Assembly: GCA_039545275.1 (NCBI GenBank)
Contig: BCHS01000004.1
Location: 124,001 to 188,000 of the forward strand
DNA: 64,000 bases
Source of the DNA: Pseudomicrostroma phylloplanum
Lineage: Eukaryota > Basidiomycota > Exobasidiomycetes > Microstromatales
Reading direction: 5' to 3'
The translations under genes were made by a program, and so were the position numbers. Positions 33,998 through 45,283 of the stretch are shown here, one piece after another. Each line of letters begins with the position of its first letter. Within the stretch, counting starts at the first letter, position 1. The notes below the pieces were generated by a model. That model ran no database searches. It saw nothing but the letters and a program-made list of their open reading frames with translations, and was not told the origin of the DNA.

Positions 33998-36535
33998 CTA
34001 CGTCGTCTTCTTCTTCCTCTTTACGCTCAACATCGTCACTGCCGGCTTCCTCTCCGTCGACTCGCCCGCGCCCATTCCAGCTACTCCATTACCATTCACA
34101 GCCAGTGCAGTCTTGGCCTCCCCCGCCTTCCTCTTAGCCTCTTCAACCTGCCCCTCGGGAAACCCAAGCAGTGGCACGCTACTCCACACAATTCCCTCTC
34201 CAACTCGCCATATCCAGTCCTCATCAGCATTATTCCTCTTACCATGCTTCTTCGAAACCTTCTTAACCTTCTCTCCACCCTCTAACACCAACTCTCCTTT
34301 AACGGTTGCACGAGTCCTTCTAGCTCCTCTCAATAAACGAAGTCGTTCTTCGTCCTTTTCAAAAGAGTGGAGACGGCCGGCGTGGGCGAGGAGACGCCCG
34401 CGTTCTTCGTCGAAGTATTGGGTGAGCTCGATGCTGTCGCGGGGAAGGTGCCAGTTGCAGTCGTCGAGTTGGAGCTCGTTGCGCATTGTGCGCTGTAGCT
34501 CGCGCATGGGGATTGTGAAGCGTGGGCGGGGCTGAGGTGGGACACGTCCAAGTCCTTGATCCTCAGGAGGGGCAGTGAATGAGGTGGCGCTGGTGGTGGT
34601 GGGTCTGGTGAGCCCAAGGAAGAAACACCCTACGAGAGATCCGCTGGAGCACTCCTGTCTGTAGCCCATGCGCATCCAGAATTCATCGGCACTGACAGAG
34701 TCCAGTGAAAGGCGGGAGCGCAGTGATGAGAGCTGAGCTTGTGTCAGTCGAGGTCCATGACTTTGGCCGTTGCCGTTGCCATTGCCATTGCTGCTGTTTC
34801 CTGCCGTCCCAGTCGCCGTCGACAAGTGATTGAGATGACCGTCACTGGTGTCCCCATTGCTCTTGCTCGCTACGGGTGCAAACGGTAAGTCCGTAGCAGA
34901 GGCAGAGGACCCCAGTCGCGATCTCTTGAGCGGGCTGTGTGTCTTTGTCGGGCTCAACCGCGTCGAGATGCTTGCTACCTTGACAGGACTCTTGGAAGGC
35001 GAGCGCTGCGCCTCCTTCTCCCTCAGTCGGGGTGAAGCACGCGTTGGTGTTGGGGAGCCACCGCGGGACGAAGAGCCGGGGAGGTCCTCTGCTACATTGT
35101 ACGGTGAATCTGCCCCGGAGCGCGTGCGCTTCATCCTCTTCGAAGGAGTCTGTGGCAGGCTGGGGGACTCGTACCCGCTGCGGTCTGTCTTCCAGCCTAC
35201 CAAACCGTCCTCTCCACCGGATCCATCCGCAACGATCGTCTGGCTCGAATGGGCACTGTAGCTCGTCGTGCTGCTACTGCTCCGACTGCTCATGGGTACA
35301 GCGGCGAGAACCCCGTTAGACATAGCAGTCGCTGTGTTTGCTCCAGAGTCACTCCGCTTCAGCAAGTCTGTGAAGGCTGCAAACTCTTGCCCCTCGTTGG
35401 ACAGCTCGTCCAGGAAGCGACTTTGCGGATCGTCTTCGAAGCGCGGCATGAGAGTCGCTATTGACCTGCTCTTTGTCGGCGGCGAGGTAGAGTCTTGCGA
35501 CTGAATTGACCCGGCTGAGCCACTATGGAATAAGGGCAAAGGTGGCAGATCCACAGAGCTTGTATCCGATCCTCCGCCTGTAGCAGTGTACGGGTGGCCA
35601 TACTTCCACCCTACTTTTCTGACAGCTGCATCCTGCGACAGATGCGGCAGAGCAATCAATGGATGACTCTCGAACTTATCCATACCGGGCACCATGTAGA
35701 ATGCGTCTATCCGCTTCCCTTGCTCTGACCCTTGCCTCTCAGCTCGGCGTACGAGCTCTACCACCTTCGACAAGACCTGTCTCCACCAGACGATGAGCTT
35801 TGCGTCTCCTAATGGCTTCTTGAGGGGATTGTCGGGAGAATTGGGGAAGATGTACGCCGCTTGTGCACGGGCGAGGATATGCAGGGAGATGTGTCTCGGG
35901 GGCAGACAATCGACTGCTAGACGAGGCATGTGTCGAAGGGACATGAAGTAGGCCAGGAACTGCTCGGTGAGATGACCAGTGACGGAGCTGATGTCCAGCT
36001 GCGATTCTCCTGCCGAGGTCGAAGTCGAGGTCGAAGTCGAGGAAGACGCCTGCTTGTCGCTTGCCTGCGTCTCAAAGCTCGCAAGCTGCCGCCGGACATC
36101 AGGATGGTTCAATCTCGGTCCCCAACCAGTCGTATCCAGCTTCGAAAGGTAGAAGACCGCACTGCCATGTTCCGGCAAGGTGTAGTGGTACCCTTCAATA
36201 GCCATGATCATCTTCGCATCATCCTCATGCTCGTCGTCTCTCCTCCACTCCGCATGGAAGAAGACCATCTCTTCCCACGTCTGCACGGTATGAGTGGGGA
36301 AAGGGCGAGAGCCTTGGGCCACTTCACGAGGCTCATCGAGGTGGGCCCAGGGGTAGAGTTGCTTGGTGGGACGAGGAGGGGAGAAGATGACCGAGAGGAC
36401 CAGATGGCCTTTGCCTGCTGGAAGGGCAGAGCGGGGAATAGTAGATGCAGCATGTGTGAGATGGGCTAGGAGCGGTTGAGAGGGAAGCTCGGGACAGAGG
36501 GGAGAGGGGAGCGCTTCCTCGGTGTGGCCGTCCAT
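33998..36535 (-). CDS. RTT109: Histone acetyltransferase Rtt109 (KAT11), H3K56/H3K9-type
   Basis: A single intronless frame of 845 residues from ATG 36535. The N-terminal half carries the KAT11 pattern: GHLVLSVIFSPPRPTKQLYPW, FFHAEWRRDDE, LPPRHISLHILARAQAAYIFPNS, DAKLIVWWRQVL and DAFYMVPGMDKFESHPLI. RFLDELSNEG follows at about residue 372. The segment FWMRMGYRQECSSGSLVGCFF at about residue 620 completes the fold. Rtt109 is the fungus-specific enzyme that acetylates newly made histone H3 (mainly K56) with the chaperones Asf1 and Vps75, acting in replication-coupled chromatin assembly in the nucleus. Between the RFLDEL and FRQE-like segments lies an extra Ser/Lys/Arg-rich region of about 230 residues, absent from the compact yeast protein of about 436 residues. 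The tail after the core is basic (VKGELVLEGGEKVKKVSKKHGK). Confidence 0.85.
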   Translation of the reverse strand: MDGHTEEALPSPLCPELPSQPLLAHLTHAASTIPRSALPAGKGHLVLSVIFSPPRPTKQLYPWAHLDEPREVAQGSRPFPTHTVQTWEEMVFFHAEWRRDDEHEDDAKMIMAIEGYHYTLPEHGSAVFYLSKLDTTGWGPRLNHPDVRRQLASFETQASDKQASSSTSTSTSTSAGESQLDISSVTGHLTEQFLAYFMSLRHMPRLAVDCLPPRHISLHILARAQAAYIFPNSPDNPLKKPLGDAKLIVWWRQVLSKVVELVRRAERQGSEQGKRIDAFYMVPGMDKFESHPLIALPHLSQDAAVRKVGWKYGHPYTATGGGSDTSSVDLPPLPLFHSGSAGSIQSQDSTSPPTKSRSIATLMPRFEDDPQSRFLDELSNEGQEFAAFTDLLKRSDSGANTATAMSNGVLAAVPMSSRSSSSTTSYSAHSSQTIVADGSGGEDGLVGWKTDRSGYESPSLPQTPSKRMKRTRSGADSPYNVAEDLPGSSSRGGSPTPTRASPRLREKEAQRSPSKSPVKVASISTRLSPTKTHSPLKRSRLGSSASATDLPFAPVASKSNGDTSDGHLNHLSTATGTAGNSSNGNGNGNGQSHGPRLTQAQLSSLRSRLSLDSVSADEFWMRMGYRQECSSGSLVGCFFLGLTRPTTTSATSFTAPPEDQGLGRVPPQPRPRFTIPMRELQRTMRNELQLDDCNWHLPRDSIELTQYFDEERGRLLAHAGRLHSFEKDEERLRLLRGARRTRATVKGELVLEGGEKVKKVSKKHGKRNNADEDWIWRVGEGIVWSSVPLLGFPEGQVEEAKRKAGEAKTALAVNGNGVAGMGAGESTERKPAVTMLSVKRKKKTT

Positions 36536-37204
36536 GGTCGCTTTCGCTCCTCTTGCTTCCGCCTGAGGAAGACTTGCGTACGACAGAATATCTTATGGTG
36601 TAAGACAGAGCAACTAGAGCAGGACTTCGAGCGAGAAGGGCCTCGAAGGCGGGAGGGCGGTGTGATCTGGTGGTATGGCGGCGCGAGTGGTACAGAGGAA
36701 GAGTGACCAAGTGACCCTCGCACCCACCAAGACGCGCACCTCGCCGCGTCAATTTAAGCGCGTCAGGGAGATGCGTTCTCGGCATGCATACCGCACCACC
36801 TTGCATCACCCGCACTCTTCTGTCAATTCTCACTGTCCTCGTAGTGGATAGACACCTACAACTGGATGTTGGTATTCAAATGAACTATACTGTTTCAAGG
36901 GGACGGTATACAAGATGGCGGAAAGGTACAATAGATGCGACCGAGCCCAGGCGAGAGGAGCGCTCGCGGGCTGCGCGGATATACTTGCTAAAAGAGAGAG
37001 ACACAGAGAGAGGGAGTACAGAGGGGTTCAGTACAAGGAAGAGAAAAGGAGTAAAGACCGTGAGAGAGGGGAGATGACAAGGCCGATACTAGGTGACGCT
37101 AGATACTGTATACCGGACGCTGGATACATGGGAAAGGCAGATGCCGCGTCTTGAGGCCACGGGATGACGCCCGTGAGGCTAAAATACATTTGCGACTTGC
37201 TCCT
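36536..37204. other. Intergenic region upstream of RTT109
   Basis: Lies between the RTT109 start and the stop of the next minus-strand gene. It includes an A/G-rich stretch at about 36940-37080. No gene, RNA or repeat is supported. Confidence 0.5.
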
Positions 37205-39460
37205 CTACTCGAAGGTCTCCTTGAAGCGACTACCGGCAACACCGATGCTGGGCTTCCTCTCGAGCTGACTCTCGGAGCCTTGAGGCGTGATCAGGTCGCC
37301 GGCGCTTGTGACCGAGACTGTTGGTGCAGCGCCTAGAGGTCCGGAGCCAGCAGTAGTGCCTGCATTCTCATGCGATGCAGACGATGACGCATCGAGGGCA
37401 GTGCGCCATTCAGCCGCTCTGCTGGTGTATGCCCAGCTTTCAGATGGCAGATGTGCCTGTGGACCTCGTGTTGCACCCGTAGAGGCAGCTCTTCTCAGAT
37501 CTGCGCCTGCCTCTCCTGCCCTACGAGTACCGGCCTTGGCCTTGGCGCCCGAAAGAGAGTTCGTCTTCTGCAGGTCATGCGTGCCATGAAGGAAGTGAGG
37601 GTACTTGTTGCGACGGGCAGATCTTGTAGAAGAAGTACGGCTGGTCTTGCTGCCACTTCCAGACCGATTCACCGCGGCAGCGCCGCCCGGGAGACTCGGA
37701 GAGGCGGTGCGTGGACGTCTTCCTGATCCAGGTGTGGGAGTCTTGAGACGTATGACATTTGACCACGTACGTGTCCGTCCGCCGGCACTCTCAGCGGGTG
37801 CAGGGATCGCAAGAGGAGACGCGCTTGTGCCAGCCGGATCTTCGTCTTCTGGTGAGGGCATTACGACGTTCAAAGCTGGGGCAGCAGAGACAGCGGTATC
37901 TGTAGTAGCTGGGTTCGCGCCAGCCGCAACATCTGCACCCAGTCGGGAAATAGGAGATGCCTGAGGACCTCGAGGGGAGTGTGCGAAAGGATCTGCGTTG
38001 GCATCTGTTGAAGCACTGATTGGGCTCTTGAAGGGGTCTTGTGAGCTTTGAGTGCTTGTTGCGCTTCCACCCCCAGAGCCGGGCTCGGTCGCTCGAGAGG
38101 CATCCGAAACCGCGACGCCGCCGGCCTTGGCTGTAGTCGAAGGCGGGACTGATTCATTCTTCCTCGACCCGCCGGAGCGTCCTGACAGAGCTCTGGCGGG
38201 GCTGATACCTTGTCGAGCATCTGTGATCATACGAGAATGCTGATCTGTTTCTGGGGCAGGGCTAGTCCCGCCAGGCGCGGTCGAATTGAGATGCGAAGTG
38301 GCTGATACGTAGCCCGACCCACTGGAGCTCATTTTGGAGTTGCTCCTCGAGAGCCATGTGGCTTCGGATGGCCTGATGGGGGCATCTTGTTCAAGACTCT
38401 CCAAGGACGGCGACTTTGGCTCAGCCTCCTCGGCTACCTCTGCAGTGGGAACGACTTCGCTTCGAGGGAGGCTCGCAAGGGGCGCCAGTGCAGCAACGCC
38501 ATCCACGCTGACTCCTCGACTGATCATGCCACTGGGTCTGCCTTCGCTAAAGCTGCTCTCGCCAATGACACTGAGAGCTTCGGAGTCTTGCCTTGTGTGA
38601 CCGTGGTAGTGCCGAGAGGAGGAGCTAGCAGAACGCTGAACAGTATCGCCGCTTTCTGTAGCGCGGCTTTTGCCTTTGCTGGCGGAGGGTGTGCGCTTGA
38701 CGGATGGGTTCCTACTACTACTAGCCGATGCGATTGGTTTATTGATGCCATCCCACGCCTTGTCGAGTTGCCTCGGATGTGCAGCAGCGGTTGCAGGCAT
38801 TGGTGAGTCGCCCATGTCCTCCCCAGCAATGCGCCAGACTCTTTCTGCAACTTCTCTGTCTCTGTGTTTGACGCTGGCTTTCCTTTTGAGAGGATCGCGA
38901 GCCGCATCAGAGAGAGCCCTGGAGAGGATGGGAGCATCTTCGTCCACGTGTTCATTCTCGCCCTCTTCCAACACTCGCGTCTTTTCTTCTCGGGCCACAG
39001 CTTCAGAGATGCGCCGAGAGTAGCGCTGCTCCCTGACCTCCTTTACGCTGCTGTGTCGTCCCAACCTGCTCATAGCAGAGTTGGCTCGGGACAAGCGTCG
39101 CTCCTCCCTCTCTCTTGCCCTCTCTTCGTCGCGAATGACTAGCGTGACGTTCCTGAGTGCAGAGTCTCGCGCCTGACTTTGCCTCCTCTTGCGGTTGAAG
39201 ACCCAGACAGAAGCTATGATGATGCCAGCGAGCAGCACGACTGGGATGAGGAATAGCAGCCAGAGGCGATTCCATGAATCGCCCATGTCCGTAGAGCTCT
39301 CACTGGCTTGCCTGGCCAAAAGGGAAGCTTGTGGAGGCAAGGGAGCTTCGAACTTGCGGATGGATAGATTGTCCATCTTGTCCAGACGACGAAGACGATG
39401 CCGACGTCGTGGTACAGGAGGGAGAAGCTCCCTGCCTGTGATGACAGCGTCGTCTGACAT
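37205..39460 (-). CDS. Single-pass membrane protein with long Ser/Ala-rich cytosolic domain
   Basis: The frame ends at 37205 and the first in-frame ATG gives a start at 39460, for 751 residues. It stays open upstream to 39589 without an ATG, so an upstream exon, perhaps with a signal peptide, is possible. The N-terminus is short and basic. One clear membrane helix (LWLLFLIPVVLLAGIIIASVWVF) lies about residues 65-88 and is followed by RKRR. The rest is a disordered, Ser/Ala/Arg-rich tail with acidic and coiled stretches (EERAREREERRLSRANSAM). No known domain is seen. The layout, a short outer part, a helix, a basic stop-transfer and a long tail, resembles Mid2/Wsc-like sensors or generic fungal type I proteins, but no signature supports a name. 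Confidence 0.65.
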   Translation of the reverse strand: MSDDAVITGRELLPPVPRRRHRLRRLDKMDNLSIRKFEAPLPPQASLLARQASESSTDMGDSWNRLWLLFLIPVVLLAGIIIASVWVFNRKRRQSQARDSALRNVTLVIRDEERAREREERRLSRANSAMSRLGRHSSVKEVREQRYSRRISEAVAREEKTRVLEEGENEHVDEDAPILSRALSDAARDPLKRKASVKHRDREVAERVWRIAGEDMGDSPMPATAAAHPRQLDKAWDGINKPIASASSSRNPSVKRTPSASKGKSRATESGDTVQRSASSSSRHYHGHTRQDSEALSVIGESSFSEGRPSGMISRGVSVDGVAALAPLASLPRSEVVPTAEVAEEAEPKSPSLESLEQDAPIRPSEATWLSRSNSKMSSSGSGYVSATSHLNSTAPGGTSPAPETDQHSRMITDARQGISPARALSGRSGGSRKNESVPPSTTAKAGGVAVSDASRATEPGSGGGSATSTQSSQDPFKSPISASTDANADPFAHSPRGPQASPISRLGADVAAGANPATTDTAVSAAPALNVVMPSPEDEDPAGTSASPLAIPAPAESAGGRTRTWSNVIRLKTPTPGSGRRPRTASPSLPGGAAAVNRSGSGSKTSRTSSTRSARRNKYPHFLHGTHDLQKTNSLSGAKAKAGTRRAGEAGADLRRAASTGATRGPQAHLPSESWAYTSRAAEWRTALDASSSASHENAGTTAGSGPLGAAPTVSVTSAGDLITPQGSESQLERKPSIGVAGSRFKETFE

Positions 39461-39972
39461 GGCGCTCACGCCCCTGGCGTAAGCGAGACCCGCGGACGAA
39501 GGCAGGCTCGAGCGTGTACGTGCAGAGGGCTGTAGCGTGATGGGCTGGGATATGCTGGTGTATGCGCAGAGATGGATGGTATGGAGCAAGAGTGGGACTG
39601 ATGGTGATGTTCGGGTGGCGAGCAGTAGCGATAGTCGCCAAGTATGGGGTCCAGTGTGGATGTCTCGGGTGAGTAGGAATTCATTGTCTTAGATGACTAG
39701 AAAACGGGAGACAGCCGAGGGTCCATCGGGGCGGGGGGGCGCAGGCGACAGGCAGCAGCCACCCACTGACCCACTGACAGACAGACGCCGGCACATTTTT
39801 TAGACTCAACCCAGGCACAAGGACGCGGAAAGGCCAAGACGCCGCACATCCATCGGGAAGAGGAGCCCCCAAGTCTAGTACTGCCCCTGAGAGCTCATCG
39901 GGAAGGGAGCCATGGTCCCGCTCATCTATTGCGCCCCTGAAGAAGGGAGTCCCTCACTACGTACACGATAGC
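39461..39972. other. Intergenic region, possibly containing an upstream exon
   Basis: Lies between the single-pass membrane protein gene and the methyltransferase stop. Minus-strand frames at 39466-39684 and upstream could supply a missing first exon of the membrane protein, but I could not fix a splice junction. No other feature seen. Confidence 0.4.
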
Positions 39973-41264
39973 TTACTTTTTCTGGAACAGGTAAAGATCT
40001 TTGGGTGAGGAGATAAAAGACCCGGTCAGGAGCCAGATACACGAGCTCGGAGCCACCTTGACTCACCAGTGGTATAGGGGTACTCAAAGATACCATTCGC
40101 CTTGTCAATCCATTTACGGCCCAGCTCCTCGTCCGACTTGGAGCTGAACAAGGTGTCGATATCATTCATTAGTGCATCCCGCTTCTCTTGCGGGAGCAGG
40201 CCAATGTAGCTGGATGGGCGGGGTGGGATTGAATCAAGATCAGCTTCAAAGCCAGAACTATGTGCCTCCAGAGCCTGCTTCTCACCTCTTGCTCAACACA
40301 CGGTTCTTGACGCCTTCGACAGTAGTAGGAATCGAACGAGTGAAGTGCTTAGGTTCCACGATGTTGAAGTGTTCTTCAAGGGCCGCCTCCTTGTACATCG
40401 TCTTCCAGTAGCCGTGACGATCTGAATGGGTTTGGGCCGGATGTAGAGTGAGCTGCAGCTGTCTCTCGTCTTTCCACTTTGCTGTCCGAACTCACATTGC
40501 GGGCTACCGTCTTCGAAAGGCTCATACAGGTTCCGTAGTTGTCCCACCCATTTTGCACTGGTGTCCTTGTTCTCCAAATTCCAGATCAGAGCAAGATGAC
40601 CGCCGGACCGCAGGGTAGAGGCGATTGCATTGAGGCTGCGATGGTGGTCTGGGCACCAGTGCCATGCCTAGCAAGAGGATCAGTCGAGTACGAATACGTC
40701 AGCTGTAGTTCCGCAAGGCGTAAAGCACCTGGTCTGAGGTGCCACACTTACCTGGGCAATCATGACAGCATCCCATTCCCCCTTTGGCGCGTTCAGGTCT
40801 TCGAAGGAGCCATCAATACAGCTCACTTCCGCCGCCTCGGGCAGCTTACCACTCTGCCTAAGCTCCTGCAGCACCTTATCCCGGATCGCCTGATCCCACC
40901 CCTGCCTCATACCCTTGGAGGGTTCCACAGCCAGGTACTTCAATATCTTGAGCTTCGTCTCTCCCGCCTCCCTCAGCAGACTCTCTGTCGAGATGCCCGT
41001 CCCGGATCCGATCTCGAGGATGTTTAGCAGCGGCGGGGAAGGCTTCCCGGCTTGGGCGGCTTCGAGGATGGCCTGCATGGCTGCCTCTGGGTAGTTGGGC
41101 CGGGCAGAGTGGTACAAGCCGGAAGCGCCAGAGTCGTCGAAGCCGGCACGGGGCTTGTAGTTGTGAGTGGCAGTGGTCATTGTGCGAGCGGTAGGTGGGG
41201 TAAGACCGAGACTACGTCGAGCTAGGGTATGACAATGAGGAGTGTGAGATAGACGACGAAGCAT
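39973..41264 (-). CDS. SAM-dependent methyltransferase (type 11-like)
   Basis: Five exons, complement(39973..39998, 40067..40209, 40286..40421, 40496..40667, 40752..41264), give 329 residues, all in phase. The core has NILEIGSGTGISTESLL (motif I), YLAVEPSKGMRQGW, the DAVMIAQAWHW segment rebuilt across the first intron, and SGGHLALIWNLEN. It is of the family with the AxxYxxxRPxYP opening (here GLYHSARPNYPEAAM). Such proteins methylate small molecules; the substrate is unknown. The first ATG (41264) adds a 28-residue Arg/Leu/Thr-rich, acid-free leader (MLRRLSHTPHCHTLARRSL) that looks like a mitochondrial presequence. The second ATG, MTTATHNYKPR at 41180, gives a 301-residue form. The last exon is only 26 nt, encoding the end DLYLFQKK. 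Confidence 0.82.
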
Positions 41265-41599
41265 AAATAGTACCAAAGGTGACGGTCAAGAGCGTCCGTA
41301 TGAATGCTCAGTCCGGACTTGCGAGGGAATAGTACGACTCTTTGAGAAGGTGACTCGATCACGAGCTGGAGTTGTTCTTGGCGTGACTGGGGGAGGCGAG
41401 CGGGACTGGGGACGTGCATCGGAAGCTGTGGGGTTGCCGTGACTCTGCCGAGAAAGCCGAGATCGCCGCACACTGGCAAAGACGCGTGGAGGGCTCCCTT
41501 TCCGTTCGAGTTGATTGTACCAAAGCTACTGCGCCATTCCTCCTTGCTCAGCAGACCTCGACTTTGAGGTAGACCAGTGAAAGCGCTCACTTTATCAAC
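41265..41599. other. Divergent promoter region
   Basis: 335 bp between the methyltransferase start (minus strand) and the start of the five-exon gene on the plus strand. No specific motif is called. Confidence 0.4.
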
Positions 41600-44500
41600 A
41601 TGACCTATTCGTCTGAGCAGTCGCAAGCCATACGAGCTCTCATCGACGTGGATGTGATTGCCTTCTGACCAGCGGATGTGCTTCGCCCGATACTGATTGT
41701 CATTCACACCCTGCCTTTTGCAACAGTACGAAGCAGTGATAGCATTGCTCTCCAAGTCTCTCCTTCAGCATCACCGTCACCGTCTGTTAAGTACACCCAC
41801 GTTCCCGCAGCCGCTTTCCACCTATGATCTCGGCATACAGTGCATACCGGACGAGGAGTTCTCGGCGAGAGAGGAGGTCGGCAGGGAGCCATTGCTCTTC
41901 ACAGAAGCAGCGGGGAAGCTGGTCAAGCAAACACTGAGAGAGGCTAAGGCTAAGGCGACGAAGCTCAGAGTATGGATGAAGATTGAAGAGCGGTTGCGCA
42001 GAGAAGGTAGGAGCTGGAGTTCGCATTCACATGGCCCAGAGGAACGAGGCTTCATTAGCGCATATTGCCTTCTTCCCGCGAGGCACCCCGGCAGATAGCG
42101 AGCTCTTCAAGCCACTACCTCTGACTTCGTTCGAAGAGAGGGTGATACTGAGTCAACCGAGTAGGGAAGCAACCGTCAGACTCAGGCATTGCCCCTTCGA
42201 CCCGTCCGCACTGGGCGGATTGGCTCCCGTGGTTCCTTCGACTCTACCTGTAGGCGCGGTACCTGACTATGACGAAGCTCAGCAAGAGCTCTGGCCCGTA
42301 GATAAGCTTTTGTTGGTATCGTGAGAGGCTATCAATGTAGGTCCGAGAGCCATATTGACAAACACATGTACGCGCACTTGATCTCGGAACAGCTCCAACG
42401 ATCTGAAGTTCAAAGATGGGCATGAGCAGAAGACAGTGATAGACCTGGTGCTAAACGTGACGAGCTGTATCCGGAGCGTCAAGCCTTTTGAAGTGGGCGA
42501 CCTTCTGGGACCGGATTCGAGTTGCGATACTGTCGAATCAGACCTCCTGCGGCCAATCAGTCCCCCACTTGTGGCTCTACGGACAGGCAAGGACAGCCAT
42601 GACTCACACGAAGGCTCTTCCACGTCGATCACGATGCTCATTGCGGGACTTATGGAGGTGCCATTTGGTCAAAAGCGGAGGGACGCTTACGCACTCGTCT
42701 CTGCCTCTTACAATGAGTCACAGGATGACATCGATGTCGACATTCTCCAGCAGTGGGAGAATTCGGACTCCCTCGACTGCCCGAGTGCTGAAGTGTTGTC
42801 TGCTTGCATGATCGGAGGAGCAGAGAAAAGCGATCACCTCGCAGGTGCAGACTCTGGCAGCTTAGACGGTCTGAGACTAGTGGGACCTCTCCCAAGATCG
42901 GCTCGGCTGGCCTCGCTGGACGATGGGGACATACTCTCTTTTGGCGCGGGTGAGACAGAGTCCTTCATTGTCTTACACAAGCTTGTGCTGATTGCGTCTA
43001 CATCGTTTGCCGCTTACAGAGACTCCCCTCTTCCCACGCTCGCATCAACGGCCGGCTTGTGGCTCTCTGACCGGGGTCAAGGCATCAGAGATGCTGTCCA
43101 TACAAGCGCGCATCTCACGCCAACCGCCGCTCCCTACCGACCAGGCAGATTTGGACCTAGCCGCGCTTCCCCTAATACCGTGCGACAGAGACACACAGAA
43201 AGTCTGCAGCTTGATCGCAGCAGAGCTGCTCGATTGTAGCGTTAGCAGCATCCTGATGTTGCCAATTCCAGTACTCGCCAGACCTACGGCGGCGGATTCG
43301 CCGGCATCGCCGGCGCTACTTTTGACGACGAAGGCTCTGGTCGGCCGCGACCCTCCAAATGGAAGCATAGCCAGCAAAGGTTGCGGTCTGAAGCCTCTGA
43401 GCGGGCTTAAAAGCCTCAACATCGAGCTCAGCAGCGTCTGGTATGCCGGCTCATCAAGAGACTCCACCTTCCTAACGGAAGAACCCGAATGCACAAGCAT
43501 GACGTCTGATCTAGTCAAGGAGCTATCTGTAATCAGCTCCGGCTCAGTGACATCGGAGGACATCGTGCAAGGCTTTGAGAAGCTGGATGAAGGAGAGAAT
43601 ATGGCCCCTGCTTCGCAGTGGTTCGCTAGCGATACATTCTCCCCTATTGTAGCAGCGAAAGACGATCTGGACAGCTCAGTCACTCACCTGCAGCACGTAG
43701 AGTCCCCAGAAAGTCTGTACGGTGAGGACGCAAGACACGCTCAAGAGTGTTCAGATCTGGAAACAGATACCTCCAAAGAAGAGCAACTGTCGCATCAGTG
43801 GCACGAGACCAGCCACTTGCTTGATCGGCAAGATGGGACTCCTGTCCAGCCCTTGAGCGTGCAAAAAGAGCCGGATGGGTGGCACCATACGTTCGAAGCT
43901 CACGGCGATGTCAACAACGAGGCCTTCGATGCGCTGCCGGTCTTTTCCGACCATGGTAGCTTCCGGCTGCATGGTGAAGATCTCGGAGATGAGGAGGGAA
44001 TGGAAGACTCTCATTCACTCTCATCGATACTCCCGAAGTGGGCCACTGAGCGGAGAGGATGGATGGATGTACTTGATAAGGGTGAAGACAGCGAGGCAAG
44101 GGAAGATGAGCCCGACCAAAGGGGGGTAGCACGGTACAAACCTACACCGCCGCCCACACCGCGAGACGGAACAGAAGAAGCATCGATCGTGCCATGCACT
44201 GAGTCGATCTTGAAACCTGAGTCGTCAGCAGAGGCGAGCTTTCCAAATTGGCTACCGTATCGCGATGGTCGTCAGTATGGCTCGATCCCCAGTCAAGTCG
44301 CTCTTACGGACCGGCAGGAGTCTCGCAAACGCCAAGCCGTGGAGAGTCTAGCCGCAGAAGACGGGAAGCTTATGCAATTGGTCAAGAAGGTGCGGTTGTC
44401 ACGCGCAGCTGTGCGTCGCGACAAGATCAGTCCGATTGACATGTTCCTTCGAATGACAGGGAAGGCTGTGCCGCCTACGAGGGAGGAAGAATCGATAGAT

Positions 44501-45283
44501 GGAGCCGTTGGCCGGCCCGCCGAGGGCAGTCGTCCTCCTCCGCAGGAACTTGACGAGTCACAGGATTTGGATCACGATCTTGGTCTGGACGCTGCCACAA
44601 AGCTTGCAGAGGACTACGTTCCCCCCTCCAGCACACAACACTATCTCGTCTCGCTTCGTGGTCTACAGAACCATCGCGTCATGTCCCATCTGATCAGCAG
44701 GTGCAACGTCTCCCTCATCGAAGCAGCAGGTCTGCAGGACGACTGGGAGTGGGACCTGATCCTCGACGCAACGAGCGCCGTGATACTCTTCAAGCTCTCT
44801 CTACTCCCAGCGGCGATGAAAGCCGAAGACCGCACCACTGGGGGCAAGACTCTCGCCACCGGTAGCGAGGGAGGTTTCACCCTGAAGCAAATGTTACAGA
44901 GCGAGCGCTTCGACGCTTTCCTCGTCCTGCTGGAAGCCTACTCCTCTTCGGGTCGGCAGATAGAGCAGACTAGACCCCTTCTCCTTGCGCAAGACGCCCT
45001 GCGGGATTTCACCTCGCAGCAACTGGGATCGAGCAAGAGCGTCACTGTCGATGTGGTGCGGAGTCCTCTCGAGGCAGCGGTACGCATACGTCGATGGGGC
45101 GAAGGGCTGCAGGACAGTGCTGCGCGAGAGGACGAGGCGTTGCGGCGAACAGGGATACCAGCGACTGCTCTGACGCCGGCGAAGATTTGGGAGAGTCGGG
45201 AGAGTTGGCTGCAGGGAGCTGCCTTGGAGGAAGGGGAACGAGAGCGAGACCGGCTGCAGACACTGGGTCTCAACGTCTTGTGA
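41600..45283 (+). CDS. Large multi-exon protein, possible SHOC1/Zip2-like XPF-family meiotic factor
   Basis: Five exons are proposed: 41600..41653, 41727..42006, 42059..42320, 42393..42949 and 43020..45283, summing to 1138 residues. All junctions are in phase; the third exon start and the short 52-nt second intron are the least certain. The N-terminus reads MTYSSEQSQAIRALIDVD. A long acidic disordered middle (exon 5) is followed by an ordered C-terminus, residues about 925-1138. It includes YLVSLRGLQNHRVMSHLISR, then DWEWDLILDATSAVILFKLSLL and FDAFLVLLEAYSSSGRQ. This resembles the degenerate XPF-nuclease-like domain of SHOC1/Zip2, in which a 'quote-ILxxE...DLIL...' pattern replaces active nuclease residues. 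SHOC1/Zip2 acts with Spo16 in meiotic crossover formation. The match is from memory and weak; an unknown protein is the alternative. Confidence 0.55.
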
